From Trichostrongylus colubriformis (Eukaryota; Nematoda; Chromadorea; Rhabditida; Trichostrongylidae): a DNA stretch of 64,000 bases. Every line of letters starts with the position of its first letter. Within the stretch, counting starts at the first letter, position 1. Shown in pieces: positions 37,601 through 51,649 of the stretch. The stretch lies in assembly GCA_963978905.1 (NCBI GenBank), contig OZ022259.1:13082001-13146000 (forward strand), given 5' to 3'. Under the pieces are notes generated by a model. The model was given only the letters and a program-made list of their open reading frames with translations. It made no database searches and was not told the DNA's origin. Made by a program: the position numbers and the translations under genes.

Positions 37601-37875
37601 AGGATCAGGAATGAGGTCAATGGCTCTCTGGACATGAGAAATTTCAAAGGTTTTCAAGTTAGGGGAGTTTCAGAGATTGCTAGACGGATTTGCCTATTCT
37701 TGCACACAAGTTCGCCGATATTCTCACCTGTCTCATCGTATGGAGTAGCATTGTAAAACATCACTGGTCCGCTATTACACTGGTACCAGTGGAACGTCGT
37801 ATCTGTACCATTTGGCCATGTTTTGCATGCGAATCCTGACCCTACCAGGGCAAACAGCAGCACTAACACTTGCAT
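34634..37875 (-). CDS. Secreted ML-domain (MD-2/NPC2-like) lipid-binding protein
   Basis: Complete three-exon gene: 37875-37728, 37109-36935 and 34844-34634 (TGA), with phases 1 and 2 matching, giving 177 residues. The start is the second ATG of the frame because an acceptor (TTTCTAG) lies two bases before it, as at a spliced-leader site. Residues 1-16 are a signal peptide (MQVLVLLFALVGSGFA), followed by CKTWPNGT. The ML fold is shown by MFYNATPYDETG, EYPIHLGKPI, LTINLWSWG, CAWSSLPTLGLL, DACTHGVPCPIQKGRQ and the C-terminal ICFMAQARARLD. ML proteins are secreted or lumenal lipid binders; nematodes have several. Conserved cysteines are present, and N-glycosylation sites at NGT and NAT are likely. 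No frameshift or stop was seen. Intron 2 contains a 1.3-kb inverted-repeat element. The ligand is unknown. Confidence 0.9.
35016..36356. mobile_element. 1.34-kb element with about 120-bp inverted termini
   Basis: The left end begins GGAAGGCCCATGAGGTCATG and the right end is its inverse (CATGACCTTATGGGCCTTCC). Similarity continues inward for about 120 bases, through GGGTCACATACACGAAGC and AAATGGTTTTGGGGGG. No transposase was found inside. The interior carries a tRNA-like block at 35938-36018. It lies within ML-gene intron 2. Confidence 0.75.
35938..36018 (-). repeat. tRNA-like block inside the inverted-repeat element
   Basis: On the minus strand the A-box-like TGGCCGAATGGATAAGG is followed about 35 bases later by the B-box-like GGTTCGAGTCCC. 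The length resembles a Ser/Leu-type tRNA, but acceptor and T stems fail to pair, so it is a relic or SINE head. Confidence 0.45.
36515..36578 (-). repeat. tRNA-derived short repeat (SINE-like), copy 2
   Basis: The minus strand reads GGGGTCTCGATAGTGTAAC and later CAGGTTCGAGTCTCG, parallel to the copy at 33803-33868. Nearby GCAGCCCGCAACGCGG and AAGTTATGGGCAAAAG text also recurs elsewhere (about 15245, 26850). Confidence 0.45.
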
Positions 37876-37876
37876 C

Positions 37877-37880
37877 TCTA
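37877..37880 (-). promoter_or_regulatory. Probable spliced-leader acceptor, ML-domain gene
   Basis: On the minus strand GTGTTTCTAG is followed by AG and then ATG. An acceptor this close to the start with no upstream coding exon is typical of nematode trans-splicing. Confidence 0.6.
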
Positions 37881-37981
37881 GAAACACAGCAGTGAAAGGA
37901 ATGTAGTAAAAAGATCTGTAAACAAAAAAGTCGCGGCAATCGAGAACTCGAGACTAGTTAGCTGCCTTTTCGAATGCGACC

Positions 37982-38510
37982 TTAAAGGCACAGTAGGGGT
38001 AAGGGAAAACTGAGATCTGGGAGTACATGTTCTCTGAAAACGAACCTTCTACTTCAGAAGAGGCCATGTGTGCCGAAAATCGCATTGAAAAAACTGGCTT
38101 GGGGTCTTCTGACGACCCCGCAGCACAGCATGTCGTCCTTCGGTCCTGCGGCCGGACGAGTAGTCGGTGAGGGGCGGGAAAACGATCGCGGCCGGCTGAT
38201 TCAGCCTCTGGCCTGTATGCAGTCCACCCCTGCTAGTGACGCAGAGGGACGCGAAAGAGAAAGGGAATTCTCGGGTTCCTATTCCTCAGCTTTTCCACAC
38301 TCACTTTTATGTCGTTCTTTTTCTACTTTCATATTGCTGAGCACCTCTTTGCCTTGGATAGAAGAAAATGGCGGCGATTGACAAGAACAGCTGACCCCGC
38401 AACGGCGCGGGACTGACGCTAGGGGGAAGAAGAAGATTGCTGAGCACCTCTATATTCATAATCCCAGAAATTGCCAAATTTATCCCTCCCGGTGTCTTTG
38501 AACCCGTCAA
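37982..38510. mobile_element. TTAAAGGCACNG-ended inverted-repeat element
   Basis: The left end CTTAAAGGCACAGTAGGGGT and right end TATCCCTCCCGGTGTCTTTG are imperfect inverted repeats. The same termini bound 42973-43723 and, in part, 49752-50105. A truncated RTE copy is inserted near its right end. Confidence 0.55.
38349..38435 (+). mobile_element. 5'-truncated RTE copy with 16-bp target duplication
   Basis: Eighty-seven bases matching the 3' end of the element at 4560-6535 (GCGCGGGACTGACGCTAGGG, ending GAAGAAGAAG). It is flanked by the exact direct repeat ATTGCTGAGCACCTCT at 38333-38348 and 38436-38451. Confidence 0.85.
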
Positions 38511-39671
38511 TTGAACGGGTGACGGTCGGTACACACGGTCAGTAGGGCCACTAAGTCATAGGGTGATCATGCACATCCTTGTTCTCTAAAACAAATTTCT
38601 TCCAAGACATTTTGAAATGAGAGCAGAGCATTGTGCAAATACGGAAGTGAGAATTGGGTGTGACGATTGACTCCAACAAATCGCATATGCCGTGATGTAG
38701 GAAGGGTCTATTCTAATTTTCTCTAAATTTAAAAGTTCCTTTTTTTCATTCGGAATGATTTATGTCACAGGGCAAAGGCCACAGGGGCGCAGGCCTAGAC
38801 CAAGATCCCTACGTCCCAACCTACCCTATTGATGCATCAAACAACATGACCCAGCTGAGAACTCTTTTCCAGGTAAGGTCCGCTAGTAACAACTTCTCAC
38901 CCCCTCGACCGACAAAACAAGAGCTTATGTGGAGGTTACCCCATAGAAGGCAATGTGCTTGAGACCAAGATGTGAAGCCGAAAAATATCTGAAACAGACG
39001 AAAAAGCTTACCAAGACCTCACAACGAAAAATACAAGGGAATGGAACCACGATTGCTTTATGAGGGACCACAGACCGTAGATCATTCTGGCACGCCCAAA
39101 TTATCGAATTTACGGCATGGCTTATCGGCGATTCTCGTGCGCACGAAACTTATCACGAAAATGCGTCCTGTTCCGTAATTCGAGGAAGCTTCAGTACTGT
39201 ACCACAGAATGTTGATCAAAAGTGATAGCACACATGACATGGGTGCCCAAAGGAAGAGGAAAATTAAAATTATATGGGAGCATAGAGGTTAAAAACTCGG
39301 AAAACAGCCAAAAACGGCACTGTGGTCATCATACTTACAGTTCTGTAATTGCTGTTTACCTGCTTTGTCATACGACGTTTTTTTGTGAGAATTCTACCAT
39401 AACCCTCTCATACACCCTCTGCCCGGGATACAGCATGTGAAGGACTCCACACCTTCCACAAATGTACGAAAGGTTGTGTGCAACATAATACTCTGTTCTG
39501 TGCAATTTTCCCATTTTCATGTGTCTTACAAGATGTAAAAGTAGTAGGAGCAGTCATCATTAACACAGTCACTTCAGTCAGCTAAATCCATTTGGGTATG
39601 GAATTATTATAGCTATACATCCTACATTCTTTTCAACCATGAACGAAAGGAATTTGGAGTTTGTGATGTAC

Positions 39672-39850
39672 TTAAGCCGCGTTCATACTTTGCGCCAGCA
39701 AGGCGGAGCTGCGTTCACAGGCAGCGTGGCAGAGTGGCACGGGGGAGGTACCGAGACGACGCAGGCAACCAGACAGGGTGGCACAAGCGGAGAGGCAGAG
39801 ACACGCAGCCAGGCCCTGTCGCTGGCACCGCAAACTATGAAAGCTGCCTT
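39672..39850. mobile_element. Small inverted-repeat element, family A, copy 6
   Basis: Begins TTAAGCCGCGTTCATACTTT and ends GCAAACTATGAAAGCTGCCTT, with CAGGCAGCGTGGCAGAGTGG inside. TTA-like bases flank both ends. Confidence 0.7.
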
Positions 39851-40432
39851 AGAAAGGTTTGTCGACGATCACTCCATTTTTCGTGTTTTCTACGTTTGAC
39901 GTAACTCATTCTACGTTGGTCAAAAAGACACCATCCCGTGTGTCATCATTAGTTGGACTGTCTTCTTTTGTCTCTTCCATTCTTTTGCGCCACTTCACTC
40001 GGGTAATCTGAAGGAGATCTGATCATAATGATATATACGAACCAACGACATTAGACCGCGTTCATAGCCATTGTTATTGGCGTATCGACGCGTGAGCGCG
40101 CTGCCGTCTTCGCAGTCGCTGGAACCGCGCGCCCCGCGACGCACGGTATGGAATTATGATCAGTATGTACTATGGGCATATTCGCCTATCTGTCATTAAT
40201 GATGGCTATGAATGTGGCCTTATTGTTTGTTCTGCCCTTCGATTAGTTCTGAAAAACAAATTCATGAAGGCAATCACATGACTTTATTCCAGAATCAGTA
40301 CGAATATGCACTGTGCGAAGCATAAGAAATCTTAAAACCGTAATCAGTCAAACGACTGACAAGAAATAGAAGCATAGAAATCTGTCACAATAACAGCATG
40401 CAGTTGAAGAGATCACTAAGAAAAAAAAATAG

Positions 40433-40796
40433 CTAATATTCTTTACGTCTTCTTATCGATTCGAGATAGTAGTGGACCACAGTTTTCACCTAATCGATGC
40501 CCTCCACTTTTCTCAGAAAAGACTGCTTTCTCAATTTGTCGATCTTCGGGAGAGATGCCCAGCCTGAAATGGGGCTCATTTCCATCATTTTAGCCCTGTC
40601 TTCAGCGTAGCTTAGAAAAGGATCAGGAGTTTCATTAGTAAAACGCTCATATTAATTGATCAGATCCCCTCTTCCGAAAACCAGTCGCGCACCCTCAGCC
40701 ATTTTCTCTGGCCTGCTTAAGAACTCATGAAGCTCAGGAGCTTTTTTTCGCAGCTCCGTTGACCCCAGAGCATAACCCATCAGCTGTGGCGATGAT
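40433..40796 (-). pseudogene. Intronless gene fragment with two internal stops
   Basis: One minus-strand frame of about 121 codons reads QLMGYALGSTELRKKAPELH and continues through EKMAEGARLVFGRGDLIN, FTNETPDPFLSYAEDRAKMM and PISGWASLPKIDKLRKQ to a basic end, ESIRRRKEY. It is interrupted by TAA after DLIN and TAG after VEGID. The composition looks like a real globular protein, so it is probably a dead, possibly processed, copy of a cellular gene. The family was not recognised. Confidence 0.5.
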
Positions 40797-41429
40797 CAGC
40801 TTGTGCACCGCACGTTTTGGATCATGCACCTCCCCACACCAAGTTGACCTTTATGCGATGCTCACTACACGTAGGTTTGATGTTGTAGTTGCCTTATGAA
40901 AACTTCAGTTCCCACCCAGACATAGATCTCCAGCAAGAATAAGCTGCACTTGTGCTACAGAGCAAAACAAAATACAGTGAGTGTGTGACCAAAGCAGTTG
41001 CACACAGGGCACCGCCAGGTGTCGAGAAAAACAGCTGCTTCAGTACCACCCGCCCCTTCCCTCTAGCCCTCTATAGCGACTAAATACGACCCTCCATCCT
41101 TCTTTTTTGACTTCTACAATACCAGTGACTGTTGCCAGATTGCATAGTTGCAACGTTTTTTTATTGCTACATGTCCTTTACTGAGGCAAAAACTTATTTA
41201 TCTTACATTTTGCCACACGGATTTGCGGTGAAATACCTTTAATTCTCATCTGCTTATTGAAAACTTAGATTTAAGCCCTTATCGCTGACCGCTGAAGGTA
41301 CGACCCCTACCCTCCTTTTTGGCGAAATAGGACCCCCCCCCCCTGTCGAGGAATCCTCGACTCTCGGTGTACCCTGGTTTCACATCACTGGGTATTACGA
41401 AGGGAAGAAAGAAAACGTTTAATAGTTAC

Positions 41430-45719
<4,290 letters not shown>

Positions 45720-46931
45720 CCACTGTTGGTAGATTTTTCTTAGTGTGCTTATAGTATCGAATAGAAACAATAGTGGTTACCACAAAAAGTGAATATCTGG
45801 GCAGAAAAACAAGTGACAAATCGATTTATTATTTACGAACAAGTATTTACATCATGTACACGATGCTAACACGATAACTCCTAATAGGGGAAAATGATTT
45901 AGAGGATTAACACAGAGACAGTCACAGAGGCAATACCCCTTACCATCAACTCCACCAGTTTCACAACGTGAATGTAACCTTCTCCCGAGAGAGGACGATG
46001 CAGATCACATGGTGCTACACGCATGTGAGGTTCTCCCTTAATGTGTTGTCAGCGTTCGAGGAATACAGCGTGTATGGACAGAAGTTCTAAATTAATGCTA
46101 TACGGAGGATATTCGAAAAAAGGTTAATGCCGGCAAGTATATTTCTGAAAGTACACTTACGAGCATATTTCGCTGTTGTATCAAGAATCTTCATCTGAAT
46201 TCCGTGGGTCCATCTCCAGTCGCTAACAACTGCCCGCTAAAATCCCTAAAAGCAAAGCGAAATACCTTGGCTGCATTTACAAAGTGAAACTCCAAATTAT
46301 GACGACACCCAAACAAAAGGTGGGTAAGACTTCAGTTCTCTCTACACCTTACTATCAAGAAAGAGGTTGGAAAATAACCACGACTACATCATGAAAAGTA
46401 TGCTATTCTCCCTTGACCAAAAGGCTACAGAGTATTATTCTGAAGTATTTGTTCATACCTAGACATCTCAGCACCGGGATCAGGAAGGATAGCGGCTGAG
46501 GTGTGGGTTTACGGCAGCGTTCTAGGCGCGCAACTACACTGGGTAACTATTAGAGAATTGTGTCACTTGTTTTACTCGAAATTTTTACTATTCAACTATT
46601 ACAACGCCACACACCGCGTTGGTCAAAAAAAATTCCCCGGACCTATAGATATTGGTTGGAGTGCTGATCACGAATATGACATCTATTTTTGGCGTGGGCG
46701 CCAATTTGAGGCAATTGCACCAAACTCGGGCGCAACAACTTTTTTTAAAACTCATTTAGGGGTCTTTCAGAATGCTGATCACAAATCTGACATAGGTTTT
46801 CAGCGCGGACGCTGTTAAGCTCAAGATGACACGGATTTTGTCCATTTATGCTGTAATGGTGCTAATACAGATGGGTGCGCCATTTTTCCGACGTTGTCTT
46901 TCACCTGACAATCAACTTCCACAATCAAGCG
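45720..46931. other. No gene recognised; dispersed direct repeat
   Basis: ACGCCACACACCGCGTTGGT at about 46601 recurs at about 47319. A block with GCTGATCACGAATATG near 46662 recurs near 19321 and 19442. No exon chain found. Confidence 0.45.
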
Positions 46932-47132
46932 AGGTCAGATAAAGTCAGGGGGGACGCAACTTTTTGTCGACGTCGGAGGTCCTTCCCCTACGTAGGTTTG
47001 AGCTAAAATCCATATCCTCTCTCCTACATGAAAAACATCTGCCAAAGCACCCCATATGCTTTAGCCTAAGCCTAGGGAGGGAAAGGAGCTTCGACGTCGG
47101 TGAAAATTTTGCGTCTTCCCCAACTTTGGGTT
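46932..47132. mobile_element. Family B MITE, copy 2
   Basis: Parallel to 43305-43523: AGGTCAGATAAAGTCAGGGG at left, GTCGACGTCGGAGGTCCTT inside, and TAGGGAGGGAAAGGAGCTTC in the other arm. The right end is diverged. Confidence 0.65.
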
Positions 47133-48584
47133 AGCGATTTTGGTGAAAACAAGTTGCTGCACCACTCTGGTGCAGTAGCCCCAAACTGGAGCTACCGACG
47201 AGAACGAATGCCATATTTGTAATCAGTATCCCAAATAACTCCTACAGACGAAGTTACAGCAACACGAAGTTCTCGTTATCTGGTGCAACCTGTTGTTTGG
47301 GTAGCTGTGGGGAACTACTACAACGCCACACACCGCGTTGGTCAAAAAAATTCCCACAAATTTTCCAAAATAGAGACGACTAACTTCAAAATTCCACTTC
47401 AGTCACCCTTTCTTGGCATGCTGGTCTCGAAACCGTTGGCCAATTCTTCGAATGCGGCATATCTAAAGGTAACACATTTCGTTGCATTGCCAATAAAAAT
47501 ACCATATTTATTCTTAGCAACGACATACAGAGGTAAATGAGAAATGGAGGGAAGCGGTCTACATGGGGACGTCTTAATTCATTAAAGCCGGCAGAAATTT
47601 TGCATGGTAGCCGTTCTTTAGCTTGTTTGTACGCAAGCACACGGAGTACGCCGAAGGAACGTCGTTGCAACGGTGGCTAAGGTCAAGCATGATGTGGAGG
47701 AATTTTTCGAAGAAGTAGGACATTCTCGAGGATTTTTTAAACAGTGCTTGGCGTGATACTCTCATACGTGCATAGTTGGCTCCAAAAAGCACACCCATGA
47801 TTGAATTTACAAACAGAACTATGTAGGGCTGATGGTTCGGGAAGAGGAGAACCGTTGAGAACGCCAGAGGAAAGGTGTGCATAAGGATGAGGGTCACATT
47901 TGGCGAAAATGTGGTTCTGCGACCACGCTATCGCACGACCATGCGATCAGAATCGTAGGATTACCGCAAAACGTACCCAAGTTTATTCGAACCGCTGCGA
48001 AAAAAAATGTTTGCGAGATTTCCACGGGCAGATGCATATGTTTGAGACCGAGGAAAAACGGAGACATGGAATAGGAAAGTTATCAAAATCATGATAACCC
48101 GCTTCAAACAGTGAAGCGAAAGAGTGAAGCAGATAAAGTGTAATTTTGGTGAGCTTGGGAAGAGATAAAAATTTGGAGGGGGCAGATCTAGAGAGGCAGA
48201 ACTTTGCAGGGAGCCGTAAGACTGGGGTCAGAATGGACCACTGAAGTGCTTTATCAAACGCGTTGACCAAAATCCGGACAGTTCCTTGCAGATCGACCTA
48301 CCCTTCACTTTTAAAATACGGTTAGCCAGTATCAAATTTCCTGGGAAGGCTCGAAAATTAACGTGAACCTTGGCTGCTGACCACCGCGTTTATTCGTACG
48401 TATAGACACGCAGTAAATGGGAACTCGATTCCGAACGGAGTCAGATGTGACGCATCCCAAAGGGGACCAATCAGGGCGTTTTATATTTCAGTCTTGTTAC
48501 TTCCTTTCTCGAATAGCGTAGTAGTCTCTATAATGTCAGCGTTCACCCATGTTACCGTAAATTACCGTAACACAGTCCGTATAC
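47133..48584. other. No gene supported
   Basis: A minus-strand 107-codon frame at 47897-47574 has two hydrophobic stretches and an AATAAA downstream near 47500, but no partner exons or family match. Repeated ACGCCACACACCGCGTTGGT text is at 47319. Confidence 0.4.
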
Positions 48585-48800
48585 TAGGTTGTCCCGAAAG
48601 TTCTGGAACACCTCGACCACTTTTTCAAATTTATTTCTTCACAAGATAAACACATTTCAGTCAATAAGACATGTCATTCTGTAGAGTGGAAAATTCTCTT
48701 CCGAATGATATATGACATGCTGCAAAAGGCTTAATGTTATAAAGAAATAAATTTGAAAGAAAGAGGTCGAGGTGTTCCGGAACTTTCGGGACAACCAATA
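48585..48800. mobile_element. Mariner-type MITE with 34-bp inverted ends
   Basis: Left TAGGTTGTCCCGAAAGTTCT continues GGAACACCTCGACC; the right end is its near-perfect inverse, ending ACTTTCGGGACAACCAA. The termini are of mariner type. The 216-base element has no coding capacity. Confidence 0.85.
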
Positions 48801-51646
48801 TGAACAGCTTGTACGTGGTAAGAAAGAAACGGGTTAAGATAGGTGAGAGAGAAGTAGGTGAAAGGGATTTTCTCTGATAAGGAGAGTCACAGGAGGGAAA
48901 CAACGCACAGGAATGGCAACTTGAACTCATGGATCGACTCGTCCGTCCTGTTGCACGGCAGCATGTATGGTATTCACCTGCAAGATGGTGCTAGGAAAAA
49001 GCCTAAGTGTACGTGTGGGAAGGAGTTCCAAGGGAATTCTCAAACAAGATGGGTGGGAATTTATTATCGGTAGGGGGAACAGCTGCCTGCAGTAAGGAGG
49101 AGGTCTCAAACGACTCTGCAACCGAACTTCGGTTTCAGTGATATCGTTCTACGTGTGGTGTGCTATGTTCGGCAAGCAGAGAGACGTTCTCTGAGTGTGC
49201 AAACAGATCAGGAAGTCACTGGCATTCTTTTTGGATGCAGATGATAAAGCCGTCGATGCGTTCAATGGTGTGGCCCCTCATCAACACTCCAAGTTGAATC
49301 GGCCTTGGCAAGCGTGGCGGAAACGAGATATGAACGACGGAATGACTTGAGATGAGTCAGATCTCTCGGAAAATCTAACGCATTAGCCTGCGACGTCTCT
49401 TCAGCTGACCAATTCTCTGAGAAAAAACAAAAACGCATTTACCACGCATTGTGACATCCCAGAGTGTCATGCTAAGCTATTGGATCCTGCTCAGCTTCAC
49501 TACAGTTTTTTCAAGCTGAGACCTTGTTTGCTGAGTAGATTTCAGCTACGGTCTGTTCCTCCACTGAACCATTTTTCATAAGAAATGTCTAGATACTTGA
49601 ATTTGCAATAGATTCGATAGTGAATACTAGGTGTTCATAAGGCGATGGGGCTGGGGTCTCAGGAAACGGGATATAAGGCAAGCTTGAGCAGGGGCACCGT
49701 GATCGTTGACAGAAATGGCAGTACAAAACGATCCCTACCGTTGTTATCAGTTAAAGACAGTGACAGGGGTCATGTGGGTAATGGGAACACCAAAAGTAGG
49801 TCTCGCAAAGGAAGGGTAGGACCTAGAAAGACTATATTTGACGAAATTTCCGATTAAGGTCCTTCCGGACTTTACAAGAGCCATATTCTTCAGCAGCTAC
49901 CACTGGTTTTATGGCAGCCCTCCCATTTTCTCAGGGCGGCCCGCCCCTTTCAAGAATAAATGGCGGGAAGAGGGTATTATTTCTTGGGTTTTTGACCGCT
50001 TCATTCGGCTATTTCTTCGCTTCCGCATTATCGAGCACCTCGACCTTTATATTTGATAATCCTTCCTATTCGGCCCGAATTACCCCTTTCACTGCCTTTA
50101 AGCGAATGTAGTAGTTCCGGCATGTTCCTAAAGTACAGTAAATAATTTGAGAAACGGGGAATGTTCGGGAAAAGGTAAGTTGCATAGCTTGGGGATGTAG
50201 CTGGAGCTGTTGAGGTGATTTCCAGAGAACAGCTATCAGCAATCAGGAAGCGCCGAATATGGGCGTATCCCTCACTCCTTCAAACTGAAAATTATGGATT
50301 GGAAATTGCCGAAAATCGCGTTGCATCGGTGTTATGAAGATTAAGGAAACTTGAGATGAGGAACCGCTGTAGTCCTAGAAACCAAAATTTCCCAGCGCAT
50401 GTTTTCTAGCCATCATGTGGGGTGGTTGTACGTGTTTTTAAAAATCAGACACTATTTTGAAGACACTGCACTAAAGACATGAACAATTATAAACAAAGAC
50501 ACTATGTTTAAAAGATTTATGGGGGGGAGGGGGGGGGGGGGGGGGGGAAGAAGCAAAGAAGTATCTAAAGAAGTTTATCGTTTGTAGGATAAAAATTCAT
50601 CCAGTATGAAGACTAATTAAGTGACATTCAGTATCGAAGAATATCAAATCACCAAATAAAAAATTTCGAGTTCACCCCTATATTTTCGTACTTTTTGGCG
50701 ATTATTGACTTTGTTCCGGTGTTGGCGAGTTCAATTTCGACACCCTTGCACTTTGTCCCGTGTCAGCGGCTTTGTTCCCATTTCCTGCTTCACCTTCCCT
50801 ATCGTACGCACATGGTGCATCAAGGCACTGTTCCACCATAGCCGAAATATCTACGCCTAAGCAGTTGAGCCTTCTTGAAAGGAGCTATGCTCACTTTGCT
50901 GTTTTTCCTACCTTTTTGCAAACACTGAACATCCTAAACCACTTCAGTTTTCTTTGCTCCTTTTATGGCCTTATTGTCTCCTTAAACCACACACTCTTCA
51001 TCCGTTTTGCTGAGCGTTCATTGCTTTGGAAAGCAGTAACGCGTAGTCATCTTGACGACTGTTTGATAAGGGCGCTGTGTTAATCGTTTCCGGTTGTGAT
51101 CACAGCGCTATCATTGCAGACCACACTTCAGAGCCTCTCCGCTCTGGCAATGGTCTCTCATGTGACTTCGCCACTTCAAATTGCTGAACCTTATCCACAC
51201 ATGGACTCATCAGAACACTCCCAATGCTCCGTCATGACCGGTTTCACCGACAATGTTTGTAGGTACGTTCTGACCCCACACTAAGCTCACTGGCTACTCT
51301 CAAGTTGCTTATTATTTCTCTGAGAACCAACTCCCTTTTAATGAAATCGCATCACAGGAATATTCCGCCACCGTTACCACCACGCCTTTATGCACCCATG
51401 AAGCCCGTTTGCTTCTGCCAGCCATCTTCATCCGAAAAGTGCTTTTCCCAAGAAGTGAGCTTTTTTCGAACTTCGGTGATTTAATTGTTCTGTTATCGTT
51501 ATTATTGTTTATAATTATTATTACCTGTCATCATAATCATCTTTATTATTACCATCCATTCACGCAAGGAGCGATTTCGATCGGCTCCGCATCTAGCGCA
51601 CATTTATCCTGAGAAGTGACTATGATTCATTATTTGTTCAAACTTT
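48801..51646. other. Intergenic stretch upstream of the geminin-family operon
   Basis: No supported gene. It contains a partial TTAAAGRCAC-ended element at about 49752-50105 and a nearly pure G tract at 50520-50547. Promoter elements for the downstream operon are expected here but cannot be read with confidence. Confidence 0.45.
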
Positions 51647-51648
51647 AG
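51647..51648 (+). promoter_or_regulatory. Probable spliced-leader acceptor, upstream operon gene
   Basis: TTCAAACTTTAG is followed by C and then the ATG at 51650, the usual spacing for a nematode trans-splice site. Confidence 0.6.
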
Positions 51649-51649
51649 C

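Larger units (their letters stand above)
38515..41429. other. Repeat-rich stretch beyond the 3' end of mars-2
   Basis: It should hold the last exon of mars-2, but none was recognised. Contents seen are a family A element, a distant relative near 40058-40222, a pseudogene fragment and a reverse family D repeat near 41000-41375. A plus-strand frame at 38762-38873 ends in a good GTAAGG donor but has no partner exons. Confidence 0.5.

Noticed and set aside
38762..38873. Possible first exon (ATG to a good GTAAGG donor)
   Set aside because: No downstream plus-strand partner exon or homology could be found.
47574..47897. Possible last exon of a seven-transmembrane receptor
   Set aside because: Two hydrophobic stretches and a downstream AATAAA, but no family motif and no upstream exon.
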